Assembly (NCBI GenBank): GCA_902563335.1
Contig: CACEWU010000003.1
Location: 1-64,000 of the forward strand
Length of the DNA: 64,000 nucleotides
Direction of reading: 5' to 3'
Source: an uncultured Prochlorococcus sp.
Lineage (GTDB): Bacteria > Cyanobacteriota > Cyanobacteriia > PCC-6307 > Cyanobiaceae
Below the pieces are notes generated by a model that saw nothing but the letters and a program-made list of their open reading frames with translations, was not told where the DNA came from and did not search any database. Below are positions 45,437 through 54,761 of this stretch, one piece after another (position 1 is the stretch's first letter; each line of letters starts with the position of its first letter). The position numbers and the translations under genes were made by a program.

Positions 45437-46528
45437 GTGACCAAAGACCAAGAAGATCTGGCACGTCTCACACTGCGTCAACTTCGCCACAAGGCAAGTG
45501 AGCTAGCTGTCCCTCTTTACAGTCGCAAAAGTAAGGCAACCTTGGTTAGAGAGATCTCCTTGGCTCAAGAAAAAAATAATTCTGGTAATTATTTTGCATC
45601 GTTTTGGAAAGCACCGGATGAAGTCACTCAATCAGCTTCTTTAGATCAATCTCAATCAAAAACCAAGGTTGTTTTTCTTCCAAGAGACCCTCAATGGGCC
45701 TATGTTTTTTGGGATCTTTCAGATGAAGACCAAAAGCGAGCTTTTTCTCAGAAAGCAAGTCGGCTTTGTTTGCGTCTTGTTGATGTAACTGGAAGTCAGG
45801 ATGGTAGTGCTAATAAACAAACTCTTCAGGAAGTTCAAGTAGATAGTCATAGCACTGAGTGGTATTTGCCTATTCCAATGAGTGATAGGGATTATCGGGT
45901 GGAAATTGGTTATCGTTTTGGGCATCGGTGGGTGTCTCTTGCTTTTTCTGGAGTGGCTAGAGTCCCTTCTCTTAAACCTAGTAATCAAATCCTTGATCAG
46001 TTTGTTCCTTTTAGTTTGGAGCCAACACCAAGTGATCAGTCTTCAACAGAGGCAATCTCTGCTGATTTTGCGGATAGTGGATTGCATGAGCGCTTATATC
46101 AAACTGCCACTACACACTTTCAAAAAAGTCGTGTTGGATCTGAAGAATTTCAAGAAGTTGATAGTTTGCGCTCTCAGGGACTTAATGACTCAGGGGTGGG
46201 ATTGTGGGCTAGTGGCCGCAATGAATCAGGCTTAGGGGGTGTTCCACCTCGGGAGCGATCTTTTTGGCTTGTAGCTGATGCAGAGCTTGTTATTTATGGA
46301 TCAACAGACCCCACAGCGACTTTAACTATTGGTGACGAACAAGTTCCATTATCAAATGATGGAACATTCAGATTGCAAGTTCCTTTTCGTGATGGTGTTC
46401 AGGAGTATCCAATTACAGCAACAGTTGATGATGGACAACAAAAGCGCAACATCACTATGAAATTTCAACGTACCACTCCTGAAGACAATACAAATCCAAG
46501 CGATCAGTCCAAGAGAGAATGGTTTTGA
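45437..46528 (+). CDS. DUF4912 domain protein
   Basis: 363 residues. The first 40 are an SAP/Rho-N-like helical domain (LTLRQLRHKASELAVPLYSR), followed by a DUF4912 domain (about 73-180, VVFLPRDPQWAYVFWDLSDE to YRFGHRWVSLAFSGVA), a disordered linker, and a beta-sandwich-like C-terminus. The combination suggests nucleic-acid or ligand binding. GTG start at 45437 with GGAG 11 bp upstream. Conserved in cyanobacteria; role unknown. Confidence 0.75.
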   Translation: MTKDQEDLARLTLRQLRHKASELAVPLYSRKSKATLVREISLAQEKNNSGNYFASFWKAPDEVTQSASLDQSQSKTKVVFLPRDPQWAYVFWDLSDEDQKRAFSQKASRLCLRLVDVTGSQDGSANKQTLQEVQVDSHSTEWYLPIPMSDRDYRVEIGYRFGHRWVSLAFSGVARVPSLKPSNQILDQFVPFSLEPTPSDQSSTEAISADFADSGLHERLYQTATTHFQKSRVGSEEFQEVDSLRSQGLNDSGVGLWASGRNESGLGGVPPRERSFWLVADAELVIYGSTDPTATLTIGDEQVPLSNDGTFRLQVPFRDGVQEYPITATVDDGQQKRNITMKFQRTTPEDNTNPSDQSKREWF

Positions 46529-46550
46529 TTAATTTACGAGTGAGTTGAGA

Positions 46551-46721
46551 ATGTTGCGTTTGTTGGTTGCTATAACTCCAATTACAGGGGTTATTCTGTT
46601 TCCTTTAGTTGTTCCATTGACGATTGCGCGTATTGGTATAGCTCCAGGAGTTGTTGTGGCATTACTTTTAAGCATTCTTTGGTTTGTCGCAATGCTTCGT
46701 ACGTCAGAAATGCCTCATTGA
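46551..46721 (+). CDS. Two-helix membrane protein (56 aa), not in the ORF track
   Basis: ATG at 46551, TGA ending at 46721. MLRLLVAITPITGVILFPLV and IAPGVVVALLLSILWFVAML are two hydrophobic helices joined by a short basic turn. It sits 22 bp after the DUF4912 stop on the same strand and is likely cotranscribed. No family assigned. Confidence 0.6.
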   Translation: MLRLLVAITPITGVILFPLVVPLTIARIGIAPGVVVALLLSILWFVAMLRTSEMPH

Positions 46722-46827
46722 AATCAGATATGAAAGCCTTTTATTTCTGTCTATTTAAAAGTTCTTGGATGCAATACTTTGTTCGTAAATTCTCTAGTCC
46801 CTTGTCTACCTAGGACCTAATTCATTC

Positions 46828-48450
46828 ATGGTGAAACTCTCGACTCCTTTTACTGATCAGAAGCCAGGTACCTCAGGTCTCCGCAAAAGTAGTAAGCATT
46901 TTGAGCAACCGCATTATCTTGAAAGTTTTTTAGAAGCAATTTTCAGAACTCTTCCAGGTGTAAAGGGTGGAACTTTGATTGTGGGAGGTGATGGTCGTTA
47001 TGGAAATTGTAGGGCTATTGACATCATTCTGCGTATGGCATCTGCTCATGGAGTGAGTAAAGTTATAACAACTGTTAATGGTATTCTCTCTACTCCAGCC
47101 GCCTCTAATTTAATTAGAAAACATAAAGCAATTGGCGGAATAATTCTTTCTGCTAGTCATAACCCTGGAGGTCCTGAAGGCGATTTTGGTGTTAAATTAA
47201 ATGCTGCAAATGGTGGACCTGCATCAGAGTCATTAACTAATGATATTTACACTTGCACGTTAAATTTAGATGAATATAAGATAGTTGAAAATTCTGAGAT
47301 CTCATTGGAATCTCCAGGAAGACATTTTATCTCTTCCATGATTGTTGAAGTCATTGATGGAGTAGAAGATTATCTGTACTTAATGCAAAAGCTTTTTGAT
47401 TTTGATCAAATTAGTGCATTTATTAATAAGGATTTTCCAATAGCATTTGATGCTTTGAATGCTGTTACTGGTCCATATGCAAGTCGATTGTTTGAAGGAC
47501 TTCTTGGTTCACCTTTAGGCACTGTTCGAAATGGATTACCTAAAGAAGATTTTGGAGGCTGTCATCCTGATCCGAATCTCACATACGCAAATGAACTTGC
47601 TGAATTACTCCTAGAGGGCACTAATTATTCTTTTGGGGCTGCTTGTGATGGCGATGGTGATCGTAATATGATTCTTGGCAGAGGTTGTTTTGTAAATCCA
47701 AGCGATAGCCTTGCGGTCCTTGTTGCTAATGCTCATTGTGCACCTGCATATAAGGATGGTCTGGCTGGTGTAGCTAGGTCGATGCCAACTAGTGCAGCCG
47801 TTGATTTAGTAGCAAGAGATTTGGGTATTGATTGTTTTGAAACGCCAACGGGATGGAAGTTTTTTGGAAATTTATTAGATACGGGAAAAATAACTATTTG
47901 TGGTGAGGAAAGTTTTGGTACGGGTAGTAATCATGTCAGAGAGAAGGATGGACTTTGGGCAGTTCTTTTTTGGCTGCAAATTTTAGCCTCCAAGCAATGC
48001 ACAGTTGATCACTTAATGTCACAGCACTGGAGTAACTATGGTCGACATTATTATTCTAGACATGATTATGAAGAAATACCAACTGAGATTGCGAACGGTA
48101 TTTATAACAACATAGAGAAGAAGATGCCTGCATTAATTGGTAACTCGTTTGCAGATAGTTCTATAATTTTTGCAGATAATTTTAGTTATAATGATCCTGT
48201 TGATGGTTCCATAACTGACAAACAGGGTTTGCGATTAATTTTGGAAGATGGCAGCAGACTGATCTTACGTTTATCTGGAACTGGAACAAAAGGAGCTACT
48301 CTTCGTGTTTATTTGGAGAGATATGTATCTGTTCACGGCAAATTAAATCAAAATCCACAACTCGCATTGAGAGGTCTTATTCAAGATATTGATCTAATGG
48401 CAGAGATTAGCCATCGAACTGGTATGAATAGACCAACTGTAATAACCTAA
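46828..48450 (+). CDS. pgm: Phosphoglucomutase
   Basis: Interconverts glucose 1- and 6-phosphate, feeding glycogen and sugar-nucleotide synthesis. 540 residues, four-domain alpha-D-phosphohexomutase fold: catalytic-Ser loop ILSASHNPGG (about 109-118), Mg loop ACDGDGDRN (about 272-280), sugar-binding GEESFGTGS (about 358) and phosphate loop RLSGTGTKGATLR (about 483). This is the metazoan-like class of PGM. Confidence 0.95.
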   Translation: MVKLSTPFTDQKPGTSGLRKSSKHFEQPHYLESFLEAIFRTLPGVKGGTLIVGGDGRYGNCRAIDIILRMASAHGVSKVITTVNGILSTPAASNLIRKHKAIGGIILSASHNPGGPEGDFGVKLNAANGGPASESLTNDIYTCTLNLDEYKIVENSEISLESPGRHFISSMIVEVIDGVEDYLYLMQKLFDFDQISAFINKDFPIAFDALNAVTGPYASRLFEGLLGSPLGTVRNGLPKEDFGGCHPDPNLTYANELAELLLEGTNYSFGAACDGDGDRNMILGRGCFVNPSDSLAVLVANAHCAPAYKDGLAGVARSMPTSAAVDLVARDLGIDCFETPTGWKFFGNLLDTGKITICGEESFGTGSNHVREKDGLWAVLFWLQILASKQCTVDHLMSQHWSNYGRHYYSRHDYEEIPTEIANGIYNNIEKKMPALIGNSFADSSIIFADNFSYNDPVDGSITDKQGLRLILEDGSRLILRLSGTGTKGATLRVYLERYVSVHGKLNQNPQLALRGLIQDIDLMAEISHRTGMNRPTVIT

Positions 48451-48574
48451 CCTAGAATTAATTGTTATCCATAATTATTTCTTTTATAATGCTAGAGCTT
48501 GCCTAAAGCAGACTCCTAGTTTATTTGCAGGAGAAATGCTTTTTTAGCAATAATTCAACCACTTTAGAAAGCTG

Positions 48575-50782
48575 TTGAATCAAGATCTTTTCACTTTTAA
48601 TGGAGATCGCGCATTACAGCGGAATGCACCGCTAGCTGAACGTCTTCGTCCAAGAACTTTGGATGAGTTTGTTGGACAAGGGGCAATCTTGGCAGAGGGT
48701 CGCTTATTGAGAAGAGCTATATCTGCAGATCGGGTAGGGAATTTGATCTTTCATGGGCCACCTGGCGTAGGAAAGACAACTTTGGCGAGGATTATTGCAA
48801 GGCACACTAAGGCTCATTTCTCTGTGCTTAATGCAGTTTTGGCAGGAGTTAAAGATCTTCGAATTGAGGTTGAAGCTGCGAAGCAACGTTTAAATCTGCA
48901 TGGCTTGAGAACTATCTTGTTTATTGATGAAGTTCATCGTTTTAATTCTGTTCAGCAAGATGCGCTTTTGCCTTGGGTCGAGAACGGTACGCTTAGCTTG
49001 ATTGGGGCAACTACTGAAAACCCTTTCTTTGAAGTTAATAAAGCTTTATTAAGTCGTTCAAGACTTTTTAGACTGCAAGCATTGCAATCAGATGATCTAA
49101 ATAGTTTATTAACCCGTGCCCTTAAAGATTCGGAGCGAGGTTATGGAAAGTTAGATGTCACGTTGAGTGATCACGCAGCTCGCCATTTAGTTGATATTGC
49201 CAATGGAGATGCTCGAAGTTTGTTAAATGCTCTTGAATTGGCAGTAGAGAGCACACCTGCTAATGAAGATGGGTTGATACATATTGATCTTTCGATTGCT
49301 GAGGAATCTATACAAGAGCGTGCGGTTCTTTATGACAAACAAGGTGATGCTCATTTTGACACTATTAGTGCATTTATTAAGTCTTTAAGAGGTTCAGATC
49401 CAGATGCTGCTTTGTTTTGGCTAGCACGAATGATTGAAGCTGGAGAAAATCCCAGATTTATTTTTCGGCGGATGCTCATTGCGGCCGGAGAGGATGTAGG
49501 CCTTGCGGATCCACAGGCAATTGTTGTCGTTGAGGCGTGTGCTGCTGCTTTTGAAAGGATTGGATTGCCTGAGGGACTTTACCTTTTAGCTGAGGCTGCG
49601 TTATATCTTGCAAATACGGAAAAAAGTAATAGTCTGCTTGGATTTTTTGAAGCTCAGCGTACTGTTCGGGATTCGCAACATCAGCAGGTTCCAAGCCATC
49701 TAAGAGATGCTCATAGAGATGGTGCGGCTTTTGGCGACGGTATGGGATATAAGTATCCCCATGCATTTGTTGAGCACTGGGTGGCTCAACAGTATTTGCC
49801 TAAAGAACTTCAAGGTGAAGTTTTTTGGAGCCCTAGCAATCAGGGCTGGGAAGGTCAACGTCGCTTGATCCTCTTTGAACGAAGAACGGCTCAACTTGCA
49901 GCTGCGATTGAATCTGCTTATGAAAACCCTTTTCTGATTAGCAGTGGGCCAGAAATTCCAGAATTTGAACGTTGGTTGCAGCGTCAGCTCACTCAAGAGG
50001 GTCGCCGGTTGGAGAAGCTTGCCACAAAACTATGGTCTGGAGTTTCTTGGCAGCGACATTATCGAGTGTTGGTAATCGAGGGGCGTTCACTGTTTTGGGC
50101 TGTGAACCCTCTGAAATCTGTTCCAGAAGGTGGTGTGACGATTTTGAGCAGCTCTCCTAAAGATCAGGTTCGCCTTTCTGCCCAACTCGAATTAATGGAT
50201 CCAGTCATTCGTCCAACATTAATTGAGCAAAGTAGTAAAGCAATAATTTCATTACCCCAAAAACTTCAATTTGAATTAATAGGAGGACGTTTTTATAGAG
50301 AGGATTTGGATGAGAACGAAATTGATCTTCTTTGGGAAGCTATTACGAATAGGTGTGTTTTTGAGGCTGATCTTAGGCTGTTAATTAGTTCTCCAGTAAT
50401 GGGACCTGCTAGCTCTCTGCAACAGTTACTTATTCGCGAAGAAATATCTAAATATGATGCTCTTCTGATGGAAAAAATTATTCAATTGGAGAATAAATGG
50501 CTTCATTCTAAGAATCTAGAACCTGTGCTTATGAAAAAGCTTAATAGTTTAGGATGGTCAATAGAGTCAGAAGAGTGGGAAGAGAATTTGTCTCTTGTAA
50601 TTGATGAAGAACTAGAGAAGAGATGGTTGGGACCTGGACGTATCTATAGATCCTTGCTAGAAAAAGAAAAGAATTTGTATGCGATAGATCAATTACAGCA
50701 ACTATTGAAAAAATTACGTGGCAGTAAACTTTCCCAAAAATTAATTCATAAAAGAATAATTGGCACTTATCGTGGTAATTAA
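48575..50782 (+). CDS. rarA: RarA/MgsA AAA ATPase with C-terminal extension
   Basis: Residues 1-435 form the RarA replication-recombination ATPase: Walker A FHGPPGVGKTTLARI (about 60-74), Walker B ILFIDEVHRFN (about 112-122) and sensor GATTENPFF. Residues about 450-735 are an extra domain that resembles a degenerate class I methyltransferase (YRVLVIEGRSLFWAVNP, TRPTLIEQS) with no recognisable SAM motif; this fusion occurs in cyanobacteria. TTG start at 48575. Function of the tail is unknown. Confidence 0.9.
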   Translation: MNQDLFTFNGDRALQRNAPLAERLRPRTLDEFVGQGAILAEGRLLRRAISADRVGNLIFHGPPGVGKTTLARIIARHTKAHFSVLNAVLAGVKDLRIEVEAAKQRLNLHGLRTILFIDEVHRFNSVQQDALLPWVENGTLSLIGATTENPFFEVNKALLSRSRLFRLQALQSDDLNSLLTRALKDSERGYGKLDVTLSDHAARHLVDIANGDARSLLNALELAVESTPANEDGLIHIDLSIAEESIQERAVLYDKQGDAHFDTISAFIKSLRGSDPDAALFWLARMIEAGENPRFIFRRMLIAAGEDVGLADPQAIVVVEACAAAFERIGLPEGLYLLAEAALYLANTEKSNSLLGFFEAQRTVRDSQHQQVPSHLRDAHRDGAAFGDGMGYKYPHAFVEHWVAQQYLPKELQGEVFWSPSNQGWEGQRRLILFERRTAQLAAAIESAYENPFLISSGPEIPEFERWLQRQLTQEGRRLEKLATKLWSGVSWQRHYRVLVIEGRSLFWAVNPLKSVPEGGVTILSSSPKDQVRLSAQLELMDPVIRPTLIEQSSKAIISLPQKLQFELIGGRFYREDLDENEIDLLWEAITNRCVFEADLRLLISSPVMGPASSLQQLLIREEISKYDALLMEKIIQLENKWLHSKNLEPVLMKKLNSLGWSIESEEWEENLSLVIDEELEKRWLGPGRIYRSLLEKEKNLYAIDQLQQLLKKLRGSKLSQKLIHKRIIGTYRGN

Positions 50783-50812
50783 TATTGGGTAAAAATTATT
50801 ATTCAATCATTT

Positions 50813-51466
50813 TTAGGATACGCATATTATTGGTGAGTTGGAAGTTTTAATTTGATCATATGCAATTGTCATAAACCATTTGCTATATGTAATTTGATGT
50901 ACGCATAGCTTTTGTCCATTCAATTTATGAGACGCAAGTTCAGATTGACTTGAATAACTCCATTGTGATAGATCTTTAGCAAGTTGTCCCCTTTGCCATT
51001 TAATAGATGCTTCTTTAATGAGCCATCTTTTAAGAACTGCTTTTCGAAGTTCTTCTCCTTTTAAATCTCTTAAGCTCTCTTTTTCTTCTTTACAGAAATA
51101 GCGATTCATTAGTAATTCAGCCTTGAAATTTCTATTTGCTCGTTCTAAATCGACTCCAATCTTGTGTGGTGCCCAACCAATTAGGAGGGCATCATTACAA
51201 TGGCTAAAACTTACATAACCCCAACCTTCTTCAAGAACTGGGGCTTCTCCAGGCTTTGCTTCTAAGGGAACGTCTAAGGGTGATATGTGTAAAAGTTCAG
51301 ATAATGCTTGTCTCGCATGCCCCCTTGAATGTTGGTATTGCCTTGACCTCCAAGAAGGTAATTCATTCGCTAATTGCTTTTCTTTAGCGCTTATTGGTTT
51401 TAGATATGAGTTGTTTGGAAATAGCCATAGTGCTAGTACGCTAGGTATCTCTATTGTCATTTTCAT
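50813..51466 (-). CDS. 4'-phosphopantetheinyl transferase (Sfp/HetI type)
   Basis: Loads phosphopantetheine from CoA onto carrier proteins. The magnesium motifs IGVDLERANRNFKAE (about 106-120) and KRWLIKEASIKWQRG (about 151-165) are intact. I place the start at ATG 51466 or 51460; the track's earlier ATG at 51496 would overlap bcp. The only ACP activator seen in the window, probably serving acyl carrier protein. Divergent from bcp with 2-8 bp between start codons. Confidence 0.9.
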   Translation of the reverse strand: MKMTIEIPSVLALWLFPNNSYLKPISAKEKQLANELPSWRSRQYQHSRGHARQALSELLHISPLDVPLEAKPGEAPVLEEGWGYVSFSHCNDALLIGWAPHKIGVDLERANRNFKAELLMNRYFCKEEKESLRDLKGEELRKAVLKRWLIKEASIKWQRGQLAKDLSQWSYSSQSELASHKLNGQKLCVHQITYSKWFMTIAYDQIKTSNSPIICVS

Positions 51467-51468
51467 TG

Positions 51469-51936
51469 ATGGTTTTTCAAATTGGCGATGAAGCACCTGA
51501 TTTCACTCTCCCTGATCAGGATGGCAACTCTGTAAGGCTTTCATCATTTAGGGGACAAAGGGTTGTTATTTATTTCTACCCCAAAGACGATACTCCTGGA
51601 TGTACTAAAGAGGCCTGTAATTTTCGCGATGAATGGAGTGTTTTTAAAGATAATGGAATAATTGTTCTTGGTATTAGTAAAGATAATGCAGCTTCTCATA
51701 CCAAGTTTATTAAGAAACATGCTTTGCCATTTACACTTTTAACTGATGAAGAGCCATGTCCTGTTGCTAGTTTATATCAAAGTTATGGATTGAAAAAGTT
51801 TATGGGGCGTGAATATATGGGTATGATGAGACATACTTTCGTTGTTGATCAAAATGGGAATTTTGAGTCGATTTATTTAAAGGTTAAAGCAGATTTAATG
51901 GCTAGACAAATTCTTACCGATTTAGATCTTAGTTGA
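51469..51936 (+). CDS. bcp: Thioredoxin-dependent peroxiredoxin (BCP)
   Basis: Atypical 2-Cys peroxiredoxin that reduces hydroperoxides. Starts at ATG 51469 (MVFQIGDEAPDFTLPDQDG), 155 residues. Peroxidatic and resolving cysteines in DDTPGCTKEACNFRDEW (Cys about 45 and 50). The 5' leader would lie inside the PPTase gene, and its 3' end overlaps coaX by 8 bp convergently. Confidence 0.95.
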   Translation: MVFQIGDEAPDFTLPDQDGNSVRLSSFRGQRVVIYFYPKDDTPGCTKEACNFRDEWSVFKDNGIIVLGISKDNAASHTKFIKKHALPFTLLTDEEPCPVASLYQSYGLKKFMGREYMGMMRHTFVVDQNGNFESIYLKVKADLMARQILTDLDLS

Positions 51937-52627
51937 GTTGACTATGAATATCTATTAGCCCTTCCATTACGAGATTCGGATGATGTAATGCATTAACATT
52001 TCTTTTGATAAGCTCTTGAAAAATTATTGGTGAGTCACCACCACATAGCCAGATTGGCAGGTTTGTTTGTTTTTGCCCTTCTATAAGAGTTCCTACTAAG
52101 GCTTCTACGCTGCCTCTATGCATTGCTTCTGCCGTTGAGAAAGGGAAGATTGAAGGTAGAGATGGCTGGATCTCCCCAGGATCTTTCAAATTATGAGCAC
52201 CTTGTGTCATTGCTAAAAGTTGAAGTTTTAATCCAGGAACCAATTGACCACCAGCAAATTCACCATTTGCTGTGATGCGGGTAATACTCAAAATCGTTCC
52301 AGCATCAGCAACAAGTAAGCCTGTAGATGTTTTGTTGCTTACTTTAGACTTTTTCAGAGCTCCCCAAGCTCCTAAAGCACGATCTATTCCTAGCCATGGT
52401 GGCATTTTGTTTAAGGGTATATCTTTAATTTCTAGACGATTTTTGGGATTGAGAAAAGCTCCTGAAGGGATGGGACCAACTGCTGCCCACGCAAGTAATG
52501 AATCTTGAAGTGATTGAAGTTTTGTTGTATCTGCTGAAGTATGTATGAATTGAAAATCTTCTTTACTGTTAATTGCCCAATGCCAACGACTGTTGCCAAT
52601 TAGCAGAAAACTTCTGGCACATTGCAT
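51929..52627 (-). CDS. coaX: Type III pantothenate kinase
   Basis: First step of CoA synthesis from pantothenate, of the CoaX (acetate-kinase/Hsp70-like) family. Nucleotide motifs LLIGNSRWHWAIN (about 8-20) and VADAGTILSITRI (about 108-120), and the pantothenate region AGGQLVPGLKLQL. 232 residues, slightly short. The genome seems to use CoaX rather than CoaA; CoaE is at 7.2 kb. ATG at 52627, 3 bp before cysH. Confidence 0.9.
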   Translation of the reverse strand: MQCARSFLLIGNSRWHWAINSKEDFQFIHTSADTTKLQSLQDSLLAWAAVGPIPSGAFLNPKNRLEIKDIPLNKMPPWLGIDRALGAWGALKKSKVSNKTSTGLLVADAGTILSITRITANGEFAGGQLVPGLKLQLLAMTQGAHNLKDPGEIQPSLPSIFPFSTAEAMHRGSVEALVGTLIEGQKQTNLPIWLCGGDSPIIFQELIKRNVNALHHPNLVMEGLIDIHSQLN

Positions 52628-52629
52628 TT

Positions 52630-53430
52630 CTAAATTCCTTCACCCATCATTCCAGGAAGATGTATGCCGCACTCTTGTTTGAGGCCACCAAATCTTGTGT
52701 CTCTTCCTTTAGATTGACCGCCTTCTGGAGCACTTGAGTGCCAATCTCCAACAGTTGAATAGCCTTTTTCAAATAAAGGATGTTGGGGTAACTGATTTTT
52801 TTGCATGTAATAAAAAATATCTTTCTGTGTCCAGTTAAGAAGAGGTCGGAGTGAAAGTCTCCCTCGAATCTGGTCCAAAAATGTCATTGAGCGTCGATGA
52901 TCAGTTTGAGTTCCTCTGACACCACTTGCCCAGCAACATACTTTTAGATCGATCAGTGCCTGCTCTAGAGGTTGGACTTTGCGTATTAAATGATATTTCT
53001 CGAGATCTTCTATAGAATTAGTCTCCCAAAGTCGTCCATGCAAAGCTTCCATCCTTGCTGGAGAGATTGCACTCTGTACAACTGTGATTTTTAGATTGAG
53101 CTTATTGGTTAGTTCTTCTGCGTAGGTATACGTTTCTGGTGGCATATAGCCAGTATCAACCCAAATGATTGGGACTTGTTTTCGATTCTTGAGAAGGTGG
53201 ATCATATGTAATAAGACTGCTGATTGGATACCAAAACTTGTCGTAATGGCGAAGTTTGATCCAAATTTTGCGATTGCCCAGCTAAGTTTTTCTTCTGCTG
53301 GAAGATTTGTCAGATGAGCTCGAGTCTCATCCATGGGAATATCAGAGATGAAATCAATCTCCATTTCATCGCCTCGCATTCCTCTATTAGAAAGTGAGTT
53401 ATTAGTCATGTCTTCAGCTTCCAATGTCAC
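52630..53430 (-). CDS. cysH: Phosphoadenosine phosphosulfate (PAPS) reductase
   Basis: Reduces PAPS to sulfite with thioredoxin in assimilatory sulfate reduction. N-terminal PP-loop LSWAIAKFGSNFAITTSFG and VDTGYMPPETYTYAEEL are present; the C-terminal ECGIH near 255 matches PAPS-type rather than APS-type enzymes, which carry a second CxxC. A CC pair in KVCCWASGVRGTQTDHRRS is noteworthy. GTG start at 53430 or ATG 53409. Upstream of coaX on the same strand. Confidence 0.93.
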   Translation of the reverse strand: MTLEAEDMTNNSLSNRGMRGDEMEIDFISDIPMDETRAHLTNLPAEEKLSWAIAKFGSNFAITTSFGIQSAVLLHMIHLLKNRKQVPIIWVDTGYMPPETYTYAEELTNKLNLKITVVQSAISPARMEALHGRLWETNSIEDLEKYHLIRKVQPLEQALIDLKVCCWASGVRGTQTDHRRSMTFLDQIRGRLSLRPLLNWTQKDIFYYMQKNQLPQHPLFEKGYSTVGDWHSSAPEGGQSKGRDTRFGGLKQECGIHLPGMMGEGI

Positions 53431-53477
53431 GTTTTCCAGAGCTTGTTTAAGGTTTCAGGATCATCTCAGGCCCTTTA

Positions 53478-54647
53478 ATGATGGCCCCTAATTCTTCAAT
53501 GGCAGGAGCTGTAGTTGTTGTTGGAGGTGGGTTTGCAGGCCTAACGACTGCTTTAAAGCTCAGCCAATACCACCCTAGACCACCAATAATCTTGATTGAA
53601 CCCAGGTCTAGGTTTGTTTTTCTTCCTTTGCTTTATGAATTATTGACTGGTGAACTTCAATCCTGGGAAGTTGCACCTACATATCAATCTCTACTTAGCG
53701 ATAGAGGGATTGTTTTTGTTCAGGATCGAGTTGAGAGGATCGATACTGAAGAGCAGACAGTCTTTACTGCATCAGGCTTGAAGTTGAAATACTTGCAAGT
53801 TGTTGTTGGCACTGGCTCTGAATCGCATGATTTTGATATCCCAGGTGTTCAGCAAAATGCGCTTAAGTTTCAATGTTTGGAAGATGTTGATCGTCTACGA
53901 GGAGTGATTAATGCTCTAAAAACTAGTAAAAATCAGGCAAATAATGTTGTGGTTGTAGGTGGAGGTGCGAGTGGTGTTGAACTTGCTTGTAAATTGTCAG
54001 ATCTTTTACATGATTTTGTTGAGATTCATTTGATTGAACTTGGGGAGAGGATTTTGCCTCAAGGTAAATCCTTTAATCGGGAGCAAGCGCAACGCGCTTT
54101 GCGAAAACGTGGAGTGAAATTGCATTTATGTTGTCGTGTAACTGCAGTGATGAGTGACCGTGTTGAATGTGAAACAGATTTAATTGAGAGTCAAAGTATC
54201 TCTTTAATGCATAATGCTTTACTTTGGACTGCTGGTACTAAGCCTTGTGTTCCTGAGTTCTTACCAAAGATATTTCGTCCGGGAAGGAAACTTGTAGTTA
54301 ATGAATATTTGCAAGTTGTAGGGTTTGAAAATATATTTGCAATTGGTGATATTGCCTTTCATTCAGATAATCGATGGCCTAATACAGCACAAGTTGCTAT
54401 TCAGCAAGGTGAGCATGTTGCGAAGGCTGTGCTTTCTAATCGTTTAGGAGAATCTATTCAATGTTTCGAGTTTTTTGATCAAGGAGAAATGCTTAGTTTG
54501 GGCTTGGGAGAAGCAACTATGACAGGATTGGGATTCACTATTGCAGGACCTTTAGCTTTTCAAATTCGGCGGATGACTTATTTGACCAGAATGCCTAATC
54601 GTTTGTTAGGGCTTCGCTCAGCAGGTGCTTGGTTGCTGGGAAGTTGA
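53478..54647 (+). CDS. ndbB: Type II NAD(P)H dehydrogenase
   Basis: Non-proton-pumping NADH:quinone oxidoreductase in the thylakoid or plasma membrane. Two Rossmann motifs VVVVGGGFAGLTTALKLSQ (about 12-30) for FAD and NNVVVVGGGASGVELACKL (about 155-173) for NAD(P)H, and the end NIFAIGDIAFHSDNRWPN. 389 residues. It is followed by an SLC13 transporter and TrkH/TrkA on the same strand, a layout that ties electron flow to cation balance (inference). ndbB is used loosely for the group. Confidence 0.88.
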   Translation: MMAPNSSMAGAVVVVGGGFAGLTTALKLSQYHPRPPIILIEPRSRFVFLPLLYELLTGELQSWEVAPTYQSLLSDRGIVFVQDRVERIDTEEQTVFTASGLKLKYLQVVVGTGSESHDFDIPGVQQNALKFQCLEDVDRLRGVINALKTSKNQANNVVVVGGGASGVELACKLSDLLHDFVEIHLIELGERILPQGKSFNREQAQRALRKRGVKLHLCCRVTAVMSDRVECETDLIESQSISLMHNALLWTAGTKPCVPEFLPKIFRPGRKLVVNEYLQVVGFENIFAIGDIAFHSDNRWPNTAQVAIQQGEHVAKAVLSNRLGESIQCFEFFDQGEMLSLGLGEATMTGLGFTIAGPLAFQIRRMTYLTRMPNRLLGLRSAGAWLLGS

Positions 54648-54761
54648 AATGATGTATTTCTTTCGCAAAACTTATCAGCGAAGGGTTTCATGAGACAGCG
54701 ACCTTGAATCTCTTTCGCAGCAGGTCAGAATCAGCATCACGGTCTAACGCAGTGATTAAGC

